Shown here one piece after another: positions 6,802 through 12,659 of a stretch of DNA of 12,659 nucleotides. Origin of the DNA: JAEXNA01 sp050486105 (lineage in GTDB: Bacteria; Vulcanimicrobiota; Xenobia; Xenobiales; JADMJV01); contig JBJHCR010000191.1 of assembly GCA_050486105.1 (NCBI GenBank), positions 1 through 12,659 of the forward strand, in the 5' to 3' direction. Position 1 is the first letter of the stretch. Each line of letters opens with the position of its first letter. Under the pieces are notes generated by a model. It worked only from the letters and a program-made list of their open reading frames with translations. It searched no databases and was not told where the DNA came from. The translations under genes and the position numbers were made by a program.

Positions 6802-6961
6802 GACCTCGAGTGCCAAGCAGTTATGGGCCGTCGGCCGAGGATTCCCGGCGAACTGTGTGGACTAGAGCCGAAATGGCTCGCCGCGCTGGGCTTCGAAAAG
6901 TTTCTTGAATGACACACCTCAGTATCAAGTCCCTAACTTCCATTTTTGCTCTCCTTTGCGC

Positions 6962-7198
6962 ATGTTTTTTTCGGTGCGCAACGTAAAGATTGTTCGAGAG
7001 TCTTTCGAGGAACAGGTGGAGGGTTTTCGGAACAAGATTTTCTGGCAAATTTTTAAGCATATGACGCTCAAGGGTGCTCTAATCATGGTGCTCGCTATGG
7101 GCGGGCACTTCGCTGTAGAAGGCACTCCGGTAGAAATTTGGATGCTCTTCGTTATCCCGGCCACGGGAGCGATGGTTGGGGGTTTTGCTGGATTTTGA
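6962..7198 (+). CDS. Possible small membrane protein with glycine-zipper end
   Basis: From the ATG at 6962 the product is 78 aa: an amphipathic charged N-terminus (RNVKIVRESFEEQVEGF), then two hydrophobic segments, GALIMVLAMGGHFAV and IWMLFVIPATGAMVGGFAGF, ending abruptly at TGA. No ribosome site precedes this ATG. A TTG at 6905 gives 97 aa. A GTG at 7016 gives 60 aa and has GAGG five bases upstream, so it is a serious alternative. The protein ends inside what looks like a glycine zipper, and the same frame continues past the stop with another membrane-type helix. It may therefore be a genuine short protein or the front half of a broken gene. I recognise no family. Confidence 0.4.
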   Translation: MFFSVRNVKIVRESFEEQVEGFRNKIFWQIFKHMTLKGALIMVLAMGGHFAVEGTPVEIWMLFVIPATGAMVGGFAGF

Positions 7199-7318
7199 TG
7201 TGGCCTAGCAGCTTCTTGGGCTTCCTGTCTAGGAGAGCAGCAGGCGAAGATCGGAGCCACATTGATTCTTCTTGCTCAGGCTGTGATCTTCATGAACGCA
7301 GGGGTCGAATTTTCTTGA
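7199..7318 (+). pseudogene. Hydrophobic continuation after an in-frame TGA (possible gene remnant)
   Basis: Reading on in the frame of the preceding small gene gives 39 codons: CGLAASWASCLGEQQAKIGA, then TLILLAQAVIFMNAGVEFS, ending at TGA 7316-7318. The second part is a plausible membrane helix. With the upstream 78 aa this would make a three-helix protein of about 118 aa. A nonsense mutation or a sequencing error is the most economical explanation if the match is not chance. No start codon or ribosome site supports independent translation. Confidence 0.25.
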
Positions 7319-7347
7319 AGTTCGAAGACGTAACCTCCGGCACCCTT

Positions 7348-7359
7348 AACCTTAAGGTT
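7348..7359. promoter_or_regulatory. Perfect 12-base palindrome, operator candidate
   Basis: AACCTTAAGGTT is self-complementary over all 12 bases. It lies 142 bases upstream of the GTG start of the 7502 gene, in otherwise featureless sequence. It could be a dimeric regulator site, but I found no convincing promoter hexamers beside it. Confidence 0.25.
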
Positions 7360-7501
7360 CAATCGCTCAGTGAGAAGGGCCCTAGACGAGATAGCCGAGA
7401 CCGACGATAGGTTCGCGGCCGCCATCTGGAAGGTTGCGCTTGAGGTCCAGAATTTCCAATCTGTTCACATATCTTTGCCCGGAAGCCGGTAGATTGGCAA
7501 A

Positions 7502-8521
7502 GTGAACATCAAGGGGTTTTGGAATAAACACATAGGCAGCTCGTCTGACTGGAAGGCCGAAAATTCTGCGGTCAATAGAGTGAGGAGGCAGGGACTGAGC
7601 AAGCCTGCTGTAGGCGCGGGGATTGGGGCTGCCGTAGGGGGGACCGCCGGATTCGCCTGGGGTATGCACAATCTGAGTCAAGATCACGTAACCATTGAAA
7701 GCAGCACAAAACCGCTGACGCGACCGGTCTTAATTGGTGCCGACTACGACCCACCAAACTCCTACACCACCGTAACCACTGATGCTGACGGAAATATGCA
7801 AGTTCAATGGCATCATGACCCTGCAACATGGAGACCAATAGTCTCTCACGTAGATACGGGGCAAACCGAGCAAAGAGAAGTCTTTCGTCATTCCGGCGGA
7901 TTTGGACCTTTGACCGGGACGCTGGTAGGAATGGGTGCTGGAGCTTTGGTTGGAGCCTTGGTCACTTCCTTAACCGGGCTGATTTCTGATGAGCAGCCGA
8001 AGCGATGGGACCGGCCGAAAGTTCCGACCACCGAACGCGAGCAGTCTTTGGCCAAGATGGCTGATCGGGCACCTCTAGTGGGGACTCTCACGGGAGCAAC
8101 AGTGGGTGCTGCGGCTGGGGCTTGGGCTGGCAGTGTCTCTGCCGCCCGCAACCTACAGATCGATCAGGTGGTGGCTTCCCCAGTCTACGAATGGCAGACG
8201 ATAGGGCACATCCCTAGGGTTTCCCAAAAAGGTCAGATACCTCGGGAGTTGTTTCATCCAGGACAGAAAATTTATTACCACGAACTGCCGGAGGGGCGAT
8301 GGGGAACGCCCCCATTTTCAGAGGGAGGAACCGCGGTCAATAGGCGGGTTTTCACCGGAGAATACCAAGAGGTCCGCTCGATAGAAAACAGCCATTGGCT
8401 AAACCCCGCTCGAGGCATGATCTTAGGGGCAGGACTGGGAGCCGTTGCCGGCCTCGCCAGCGGAGTGGCCGGTGGAATTCTGATGAAAATTGCCTCCGGT
8501 GAACAACCACCAAAACTGTGA
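7502..8521 (+). CDS. Duplicated glycine-zipper membrane protein, orphan
   Basis: The 339-aa protein has four hydrophobic glycine-zipper helices at about 36-54 (AVGAGIGAAVGGTAGFAWG), 137-161 (LTGTLVGMGAGALVGALVTS), 191-214 (PLVGTLTGATVGAAAGAWAG) and 305-328 (GMILGAGLGAVAGLASGVAG). Helices 1-2 and 3-4 are each linked by a polar loop of 80-90 residues, and the halves look like copies: each runs zipper, then an L-x-x-D-x-V segment, an aromatic-rich loop, TG-x-x-x-x-R/V, then zipper. Both large loops should lie on the same side of the membrane. There is no signal peptide and no catalytic motif. The start is the GTG at 7502, the first possible start after an in-frame TAG at 7490-7492, with GGTAG about nine bases upstream. 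Stop is TGA. It resembles the 4015 gene product in style, not in detectable sequence. A structural or pore role is possible; the function is unknown. Confidence 0.8.
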   Translation: MNIKGFWNKHIGSSSDWKAENSAVNRVRRQGLSKPAVGAGIGAAVGGTAGFAWGMHNLSQDHVTIESSTKPLTRPVLIGADYDPPNSYTTVTTDADGNMQVQWHHDPATWRPIVSHVDTGQTEQREVFRHSGGFGPLTGTLVGMGAGALVGALVTSLTGLISDEQPKRWDRPKVPTTEREQSLAKMADRAPLVGTLTGATVGAAAGAWAGSVSAARNLQIDQVVASPVYEWQTIGHIPRVSQKGQIPRELFHPGQKIYYHELPEGRWGTPPFSEGGTAVNRRVFTGEYQEVRSIENSHWLNPARGMILGAGLGAVAGLASGVAGGILMKIASGEQPPKL

Positions 8522-8568
8522 GGCTAACGCCAGAACTCCCGTCTAAACCCGCTATAACTCGAGGCCCG

Positions 8569-9330
8569 CTAGCAAAAAGAGTCCCGGAAGTCGGACTCTG
8601 AAATGTAAAAACGGGTGACTTCGTCGTTTAGGAATCGGATGGTTAGCTCGAACCCCTCGTAATGATAGGTCCATTCCGCTTCGGTTTTCCGCCCAAAGTA
8701 CGGGTAACCAGCGCGATCAGGCGGTCCTAGCACAGCGAAGACCTCATTCGGTCCGTCGCCAGAAGCCAGAATGGGTATTCCAAACCGCTCTAGGCCGTCA
8801 CCACCCGCCGACCCCATCACTCCTTGCTTATCGAACATAGCAAAATAACCTTGATAGTCCAGAGTTGTGGTTCGTGCCCGGGCATAATGCTTACCTATTT
8901 CCTCGGTTCGAGTGCGCTGCGGGACACCGAACTGCTCCCTCACTTCGGTCAACGGGGTTCCTAGTCGCAACCCTCTCACGGTCAACCCATTCTCTTGGAT
9001 GCGAGGACCTTCTTGCAGTCGCGCCGGCTTTGGGGAATAGTGAGTCACATGGAGAGGGTCGGGAATAGGTTTCGAGGCTTCCTCGGGTTTGGAGTGTGTT
9101 CGCCTTGGCGTGGGTTCAACGGAAAAATTTCTGGGCGGCTTAGCGGGCTTGGCCTCGGGAACAGACCTGATCTCCTCAAGAATTCCCGGCAGAACCACAG
9201 ACGTCAGCCCGACCATGCCCTGGTCGTCTATGCTGGGAGGGGTTCGTGGTTCAGGTGGAGCGGCCAAGAACTTCATGAAGAGTGCAACCACTCCTATCAA
9301 GCATGCGATCTCAAATTGGCGGAGTTTCAC
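8569..9330 (-). CDS. Membrane-anchored protein with proline-rich linker and two BamE/SmpA-like repeats
   Basis: The 253-aa protein has one N-terminal hydrophobic helix (8-24, ACLIGVVALFMKFLAAP) without a clear cleavage site, so it is probably an inner-membrane anchor. A Pro/Lys/Glu-rich linker (25-105) could span the periplasm. The folded C-terminal part has two related units. One starts at about 118 with RGLRLGTPLTEVREQFGVPQ; the other starts at about 186 with ILASGDGPNEVFAVLGPPDR. Each is followed by aromatic beta strands, ending in FELTIRFLNDEVTRFYI. The L-x-x-G-x-x-x-x-EV-x-x-x-x-G-x-P pattern is that of BamE/SmpA-type small domains, used in envelope protein assembly and as inhibitor-like modules. 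This is a resemblance, not a proven family assignment. Start is the GTG at 9330, directly behind a TGTTATAAT box. Stop is TAG. It converges with the glycine-zipper gene 47 bases away. Confidence 0.78.
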   Translation of the reverse strand: MKLRQFEIACLIGVVALFMKFLAAPPEPRTPPSIDDQGMVGLTSVVLPGILEEIRSVPEAKPAKPPRNFSVEPTPRRTHSKPEEASKPIPDPLHVTHYSPKPARLQEGPRIQENGLTVRGLRLGTPLTEVREQFGVPQRTRTEEIGKHYARARTTTLDYQGYFAMFDKQGVMGSAGGDGLERFGIPILASGDGPNEVFAVLGPPDRAGYPYFGRKTEAEWTYHYEGFELTIRFLNDEVTRFYISESDFRDSFC

Positions 9331-9336
9331 GAATCG

Positions 9337-9345
9337 ATTATAACA
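9337..9345 (-). promoter_or_regulatory. Perfect extended -10 box (TGTTATAAT) before the BamE-like gene
   Basis: On the minus strand TGTTATAAT is a full TGn plus a consensus TATAAT. The hexamer ends six bases before the GTG at 9330, placing the expected transcription start on the start codon. There is no ribosome site between, so a leaderless message is the natural reading. No good -35 at 17 bases is needed with an extended -10. Confidence 0.5.
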
Positions 9346-9383
9346 CTTCTAGAGATGCCAAGAGAAGAGCGAACCCACGACCA

Positions 9384-9454
9384 CTAGAGATTTCTAGGAT
9401 TGGATCATGCAAGTCTGCGCCCCGGAGCAAGGAGACCTTGAGGCCAGTCCCGGG
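9384..9454. other. Inverted repeats downstream of the 9462-10436 gene
   Basis: CTAGA (9384-9388) pairs with TCTAG (9393-9397). CCCGG (9421-9425) can pair with CCGGG (9450-9454) around a perfect inner hairpin, CAAGG-AGA-CCTTG (9428-9440). The nested stem follows the stop of the minus-strand gene and may act in termination, although no T-run follows it on the minus strand. No gene is supported in 9331-9461. Confidence 0.3.
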
Positions 9455-9461
9455 CTGCTGC

Positions 9462-10436
9462 TCAGGAGAACATGGACCGAGCGGAAGGCCCCCTGAAGTG
9501 CTCAAAGGTGTCGAGCAGTACAGGTGTGTCCGTTTGTGGGGGCTGGGCTTGTTCGTCTCGTTCCCCTATTTGGTTTGCCACCAGGGCTATGGTTTGAGGG
9601 GCTGTTTGGGGCACGGAAAAATCTTGGTGTTTTTGAAGGACTTCGTCGGCCATGGTGTACAGGCTGGAAGCGGTGGCTGACGAGGGCTCATAGCCCCACT
9701 GGTCTCGATTTTGCGACGAAGGCCCCGGCTCCCACCAAGACCGCACCTTATCGCCTCCTACGCTGCTTTGTGCCGACCTGCGCAGCGAGCCACCCTCCGG
9801 CGAACTCTCCTCGGTGACAGCGATCAAAGGATGCGAGACAGTTGGATTGCCGATACTGATAGCCTTATCTCCAGCATCCGACGCAGCGGTGAACTGAGTG
9901 AGCCTTCCGCTTGAACCCACTTCGCTCTCCACAGAAACCGAGCGTTTGTCTCCTTCATTTTCGACACGGGAAACCTGAACCATATGTTGATTCCGAGTGG
10001 AGCCGATCTGCAATTCGGTGCCGTCCGGCAAAGAAATGTTGAACCGGGGCTTGCGGTCCTGGTCGAGGCTCTCTTTGGCCTCGAGTTCCCGAGACTGGCC
10101 GGGTTCTCGCAGAAGGGCCTTGAGGCCGTCGTCTTGGACGACAAAGCTGACCACCGCGCCGGGTATTCCTGTCAGGGCTTGACCACTAATCTCCATACCT
10201 TGGAAGATGGCGTCTTTGAAGGTATGGGCAGACGCTGAAGTGGGCCTTACCGAGACATCTTTGACCATGGCTTTCAAGCCTGGTACAACGCGGTCCTCGA
10301 GACTAGAGTAGACGCTTCTGACGACCCGATCATTGGAGGGATCTTCTCCGATGTCCAGAGTCTCAACCGGAAGGCGTCGTCGTTTTTGGGCCGCGATTTC
10401 CGCCTGATTATTCTGTACGAAATGACCTACCTGCAT
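9462..10436 (-). CDS. Orphan hydrophilic protein, unknown function
   Basis: I do not recognise this 324-aa protein. It has no signal peptide and no membrane helix apart from one moderately hydrophobic stretch, GIPGAVVSFVVQDDGL (90-105). Residues 1-60 are polar and charged (QKRRRLPVETLDIGEDPSNDR). Residues 128-200 alternate like beta strands (RFNISLPDGTELQIGSTRNQ; KRSVSVESEV; KAISIGNPTV). Residues 205-324 are rich in Ser, Gln, Pro and Glu and look disordered. I chose the ATG at 10436 because AGGGAG (10445-10450) is eight bases upstream; a TTG two codons earlier is too close to that site. A near-consensus promoter sits just in front and the P-type ATPase gene ends 158 bases upstream, so this is its own transcription unit. 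It shares an MQ-(L/I/V) start with two other orphan genes. Stop is TGA. Confidence 0.78.
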   Translation of the reverse strand: MQVGHFVQNNQAEIAAQKRRRLPVETLDIGEDPSNDRVVRSVYSSLEDRVVPGLKAMVKDVSVRPTSASAHTFKDAIFQGMEISGQALTGIPGAVVSFVVQDDGLKALLREPGQSRELEAKESLDQDRKPRFNISLPDGTELQIGSTRNQHMVQVSRVENEGDKRSVSVESEVGSSGRLTQFTAASDAGDKAISIGNPTVSHPLIAVTEESSPEGGSLRRSAQSSVGGDKVRSWWEPGPSSQNRDQWGYEPSSATASSLYTMADEVLQKHQDFSVPQTAPQTIALVANQIGERDEQAQPPQTDTPVLLDTFEHFRGPSARSMFS

Positions 10437-10463
10437 GACCAAGTCTCCCTCTTCTGTTGCTCA

Positions 10464-10492
10464 AGAATATTTTTGTTGCAGAAAGATGTCAA
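10464..10492 (-). promoter_or_regulatory. Strong sigma70 promoter for the 9462-10436 gene
   Basis: On the minus strand a perfect TTGACA (10487-10492) is followed after exactly 17 bases by TATTCT (10464-10469), four of six at -10. Transcription should begin near 10457, giving a leader of about 20 bases that contains the AGGGAG ribosome site. This is the best promoter in the window. Confidence 0.7.
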
Positions 10493-10594
10493 TGTGTTTA
10501 CGGTTTGTTCATATTTGCCCCTTGCAATTCCGGTGGCAGTCCATCTCCTTGGGGTGCCGGGGTTTTCACAACTTTCTTGGCTGAATAAGGCGCT

Positions 10595-12659
10595 TCAGGC
10601 CGTATACCGCAATCGCAGGGCGTTGGCGATCACCGAAACCGAGGACAGGCTCATGGCCGCCGCGGCAAACATGGGGCTGAGCAGCAGCCCGAAGGCCGGA
10701 TACAGGACTCCGGCGGCAATCGGTACTCCCACTCCATTATAGAAGAAGGCAAAAAAGAGGTTCTGCTTGATGTTTCCGACCGTCTTGCGGCTCAGGTCCA
10801 GGGCCCGCACCAGGGCTCGGAGATCGCCCTGCATCAGAGTGACTCCGGCGCTTTCCATAGCCACCGCCGTTCCGGTGCCCATGGCCACCCCAACCTCCGC
10901 CTTGGCGAGCGCCGGAGCATCGTTGACCCCGTCTCCCAACATGGCCACCCGATGCCCCTGGGCCTGGAGTTTTTCGATGGTGGCTTGCTTGTCGGCCGGC
11001 ATAGCGCCGGCCACGATCTCGTCGATCCCGAGCCGCTCGGCTACTGCCGTAGCGGTACTCAACTTGTCTCCCGTCAACATCAGCAGGCGCAAGCCCCTAT
11101 CCTTTAGGCTCTTCAGGGCTTCCGGGGTGCTTGTTTTGATCGGGTCGGCGACCCCGAGAAGCCCTGTCAGCTGTCCGTCCACGGCTACCAAGACCACGGT
11201 CTGTCCTTGTTTTCGCAGCTCTTCGGCCTGGCCTTTTCGTTCTTGAGCGATGGCGACCTTGTGATCTTCGAGGTGCTCGTCATTGCCCACCAACACCAAG
11301 CGACCATCCACCAGCCCCTTTATCCCTCGGCCCGAAACCGACTCGAAGTCCCGAATTTCGAGGCTCGAAAGATCCTCACCCGAGTTCCGCTCTCGAGCCC
11401 CGTGGGTGATGGCCTGGGCTAAAGGATGCTCGCTCAAGGCCTCAAGGGCTCCCACCAGCGGCAGCCATTCTTCGTGGCAGTGAAAGTCCACTACCTCCAC
11501 CAGGGTCGGCTTCCCCTCGGTGAGGGTGCCGGTCTTATCGAAAACGATAGTGTCCACTTGATCCAAGGTTTCCAGAGACTCGGCGTTGCGGAACAGCACC
11601 CCCGATTGGGCACCGCGTCCGGTGGCTACGGTGATGGACATAGGGGTGGCTAGGCCCAGGGCGCAGGGGCAGGCGATGATCAGCACCGCCACCGAATTCA
11701 CCAGGGCGTAGGCCATGCTGGGTTCCGGGCCCCAAATCGACCAGGCGGCAAAGGCCAAAACGGCCACCAAAACCACCATAGGCACGAACACCGCCGCAAC
11801 CTGGTCGGCCAGTTTCTGGATGGGAGCCCGGCTGCGTTGGGCTTCGGCCACCAAGGCCACCACCCGGGCCAGCACCGTGTCTTGCCCCACGGCCTGAGCC
11901 TGCATGACTACCGAGCCAGTGCCGTTGATGGTCCCTCCGATGAGGCTATCACCCGCAGCCTTCTTCACCGGAATCGGCTCACCGGTGACCATGGATTCAT
12001 CCACGCTGGTTTCTCCCTCAACGACCTTCCCATCGACCGGGACTTTATCGCCTGGGCGAACTCGCAAGCGGTCTCCCACCCTCACCTCTTCCGCTGAGAT
12101 CTCCTCTTGACTCCCGTCGGCTAGGAGTCTGACGGCCCGGTCTGGTGTCAGACCTAAGAGCTCGCGTAAAGCCTGGCCGGTTTTGCTCCGAGCCTTGAGT
12201 TCCAAGACTTGTCCAAGGAGGACTAGGGTGATAATCACCGCTGCAGCCTCAAAGTAAAGACCGATCTGCCCACCATGGTCGCGAAAGGTGTCGGGGAAGA
12301 TGTCGGGGGCTACAGTGGCTAGCAGGCTGTAGAAATAGGCTACGGTGGTCCCCAGGGCGATCAGGGTGAACATGTTCAGTCGCCTGTTCCGTAGAGATTG
12401 CCAACCCCGATCCAGGAAGGGCCATCCGGCCCACAGGTAGACAGGGGTGGCCAAAATGAGTTCAATCCACGGAGCCAAAGCGCCCAAGGTGTGGTGAATG
12501 GGGGAGCCGGGCAGGACCATATCGCCCATGGCGATCACCATAATGGGCAGAGTGAAGACTAAAGACAGGCCAAAACGCCTGCGCATGTCCACCAGTTCGG
12601 CGCTCTCCGGTTCTTCGAGCAAGACCGTTTGGGGTTCCAGAGCCATGCCACAGATAGGG
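10595..12659 (-). CDS. copA: Copper-exporting P1B-type ATPase (partial; 5' end beyond the window)
   Basis: It pumps Cu(I) out of the cytoplasm using ATP. Numbered from the Met at 12646, eight membrane helices lie at about 25-44, 57-77, 92-112, 129-150, 283-305, 311-336, 629-650 and 652-677. Actuator TGEP is at 221-224, the metal-site ACPCALGLATP at 325-335 and the phosphorylated DKTGT at 370-374. SEHP, the P1B hallmark, is at 405-408, LTGDK at 524-528 and GDGVNDAP at 571-578. YN (636-637) and MSLSS (665-669) complete the Cu(I) set. That Met is not the start: the codons just before it read P-I-C-G, continuing a C-P-I-C-G-M-A-L-E-P heavy-metal-binding motif, so the gene runs off the right edge with an N-terminal metal domain out of view. 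No copper-sensing regulator is visible here. All functional residues are intact; the protein ends at TGA eight residues after VIANA. Confidence 0.95.
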   Translation of the reverse strand, partial: PICGMALEPQTVLLEEPESAELVDMRRRFGLSLVFTLPIMVIAMGDMVLPGSPIHHTLGALAPWIELILATPVYLWAGWPFLDRGWQSLRNRRLNMFTLIALGTTVAYFYSLLATVAPDIFPDTFRDHGGQIGLYFEAAAVIITLVLLGQVLELKARSKTGQALRELLGLTPDRAVRLLADGSQEEISAEEVRVGDRLRVRPGDKVPVDGKVVEGETSVDESMVTGEPIPVKKAAGDSLIGGTINGTGSVVMQAQAVGQDTVLARVVALVAEAQRSRAPIQKLADQVAAVFVPMVVLVAVLAFAAWSIWGPEPSMAYALVNSVAVLIIACPCALGLATPMSITVATGRGAQSGVLFRNAESLETLDQVDTIVFDKTGTLTEGKPTLVEVVDFHCHEEWLPLVGALEALSEHPLAQAITHGARERNSGEDLSSLEIRDFESVSGRGIKGLVDGRLVLVGNDEHLEDHKVAIAQERKGQAEELRKQGQTVVLVAVDGQLTGLLGVADPIKTSTPEALKSLKDRGLRLLMLTGDKLSTATAVAERLGIDEIVAGAMPADKQATIEKLQAQGHRVAMLGDGVNDAPALAKAEVGVAMGTGTAVAMESAGVTLMQGDLRALVRALDLSRKTVGNIKQNLFFAFFYNGVGVPIAAGVLYPAFGLLLSPMFAAAAMSLSSVSVIANALRLRYTA

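Larger units (their letters stand above)
6802..7501. other. 700-bp stretch of weak coding content
   Basis: Between two well-formed plus-strand genes, no reading frame has the quality of its neighbours. It holds a possible small membrane protein gene (6962-7198), an in-frame hydrophobic continuation after its TGA (7199-7318) and a 12-base palindrome (7348-7359). 7360-7501 has nothing I can support. It may be the eroded remains of another glycine-zipper gene. Confidence 0.4.

Noticed and set aside
6016..6816. Long minus-strand open frame (266 aa) opposite the DUF1152 gene
   Set aside because: The plus strand carries conserved DUF1152 motifs throughout; the antisense product is His- and Arg-rich with no domain.
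6799..7318. Reassignment of TGA to an amino acid, suggested by two TGAs followed by open, protein-like frames
   Set aside because: The phosphatase, copper ATPase, 7502 and 10436 genes all end sensibly at TGA. The 680-codon ATPase has no internal TGA and uses TGG for Trp, so the code is standard.
7138..7410. Plus-strand 90-aa frame overlapping the small membrane gene
   Set aside because: Arg/Ser-rich product with no domain or ribosome site; the alternative frame has clear membrane helices.
9421..9454. tRNA-like fold from nested stems
   Set aside because: It is only 34 bases, with no anticodon arm, T-loop sequence or CCA end.
10437..10594. Frame staying open for about 50 codons beyond the copper ATPase stop
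   Set aside because: The ATPase already ends at the usual family C-terminus. The extension is low in hydrophobic content and overlaps the TTGACA promoter of the next gene.

Overview
This window looks like a chromosomal stretch of an uncultured, probably Gram-negative bacterium. The base composition is moderately GC-rich. It uses ATG, GTG and TTG starts, Shine-Dalgarno sites and sigma70-like promoters, and the standard genetic code. I see no tRNA, rRNA, integrase, transposase or CRISPR array. The lineage cannot be fixed from the sequence: three families are confidently recognisable but widespread (diguanylate cyclase, purple acid phosphatase, copper P-type ATPase), a CBS protein and a DUF1152 protein are recognisable but not diagnostic, and much of the rest is unrecognised.

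Layout. 1-80: the probable tail of a plus-strand gene and a terminator. 177-2557 (minus): a two-gene unit, an exported purple-acid-phosphatase-like metallophosphoesterase followed by a six-helix membrane diguanylate cyclase, joined by a TTGA stop/start overlap. 2818-3789 (minus): a glycine/asparagine-rich orphan protein with a good sigma70 promoter. 4015-4569 (plus): a glycine-zipper membrane protein, divergent from the previous gene. 4699-5151 (minus): a small exported protein with an in-frame 21-bp tandem repeat. 5388-6801 (plus): a two-CBS-domain protein and a DUF1152 protein. 6802-7501: a poorly coding 700-bp stretch with one possible small membrane gene interrupted by an in-frame TGA. 7502-8521 (plus): a four-helix glycine-zipper protein that appears to be an internal duplication. 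8569-9330 (minus): a membrane-anchored protein with a proline-rich linker and two BamE/SmpA-like repeats. 9462-10436 (minus): an unrecognised soluble protein with a strong promoter. 10595-12659 (minus): a copper-exporting P1B ATPase whose 5' end lies beyond the window.

No single pathway links the genes. The clearest functional units are the phosphatase/cyclase pair, which combines an exported phosphoesterase with a c-di-GMP synthase; the CBS/DUF1152 pair, a possible nucleotide-sensing unit; and the copper pump. The region from 2.8 to 10.4 kb is dominated by orphan envelope-type proteins with glycine zippers, glycine-rich tracts, a signal peptide, or a membrane anchor plus proline-rich linker. 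Three unrelated unknown proteins share an MQ-(L/I/V) start. That orphan envelope set is the best candidate for undescribed biology here, but its function is not readable from sequence alone.
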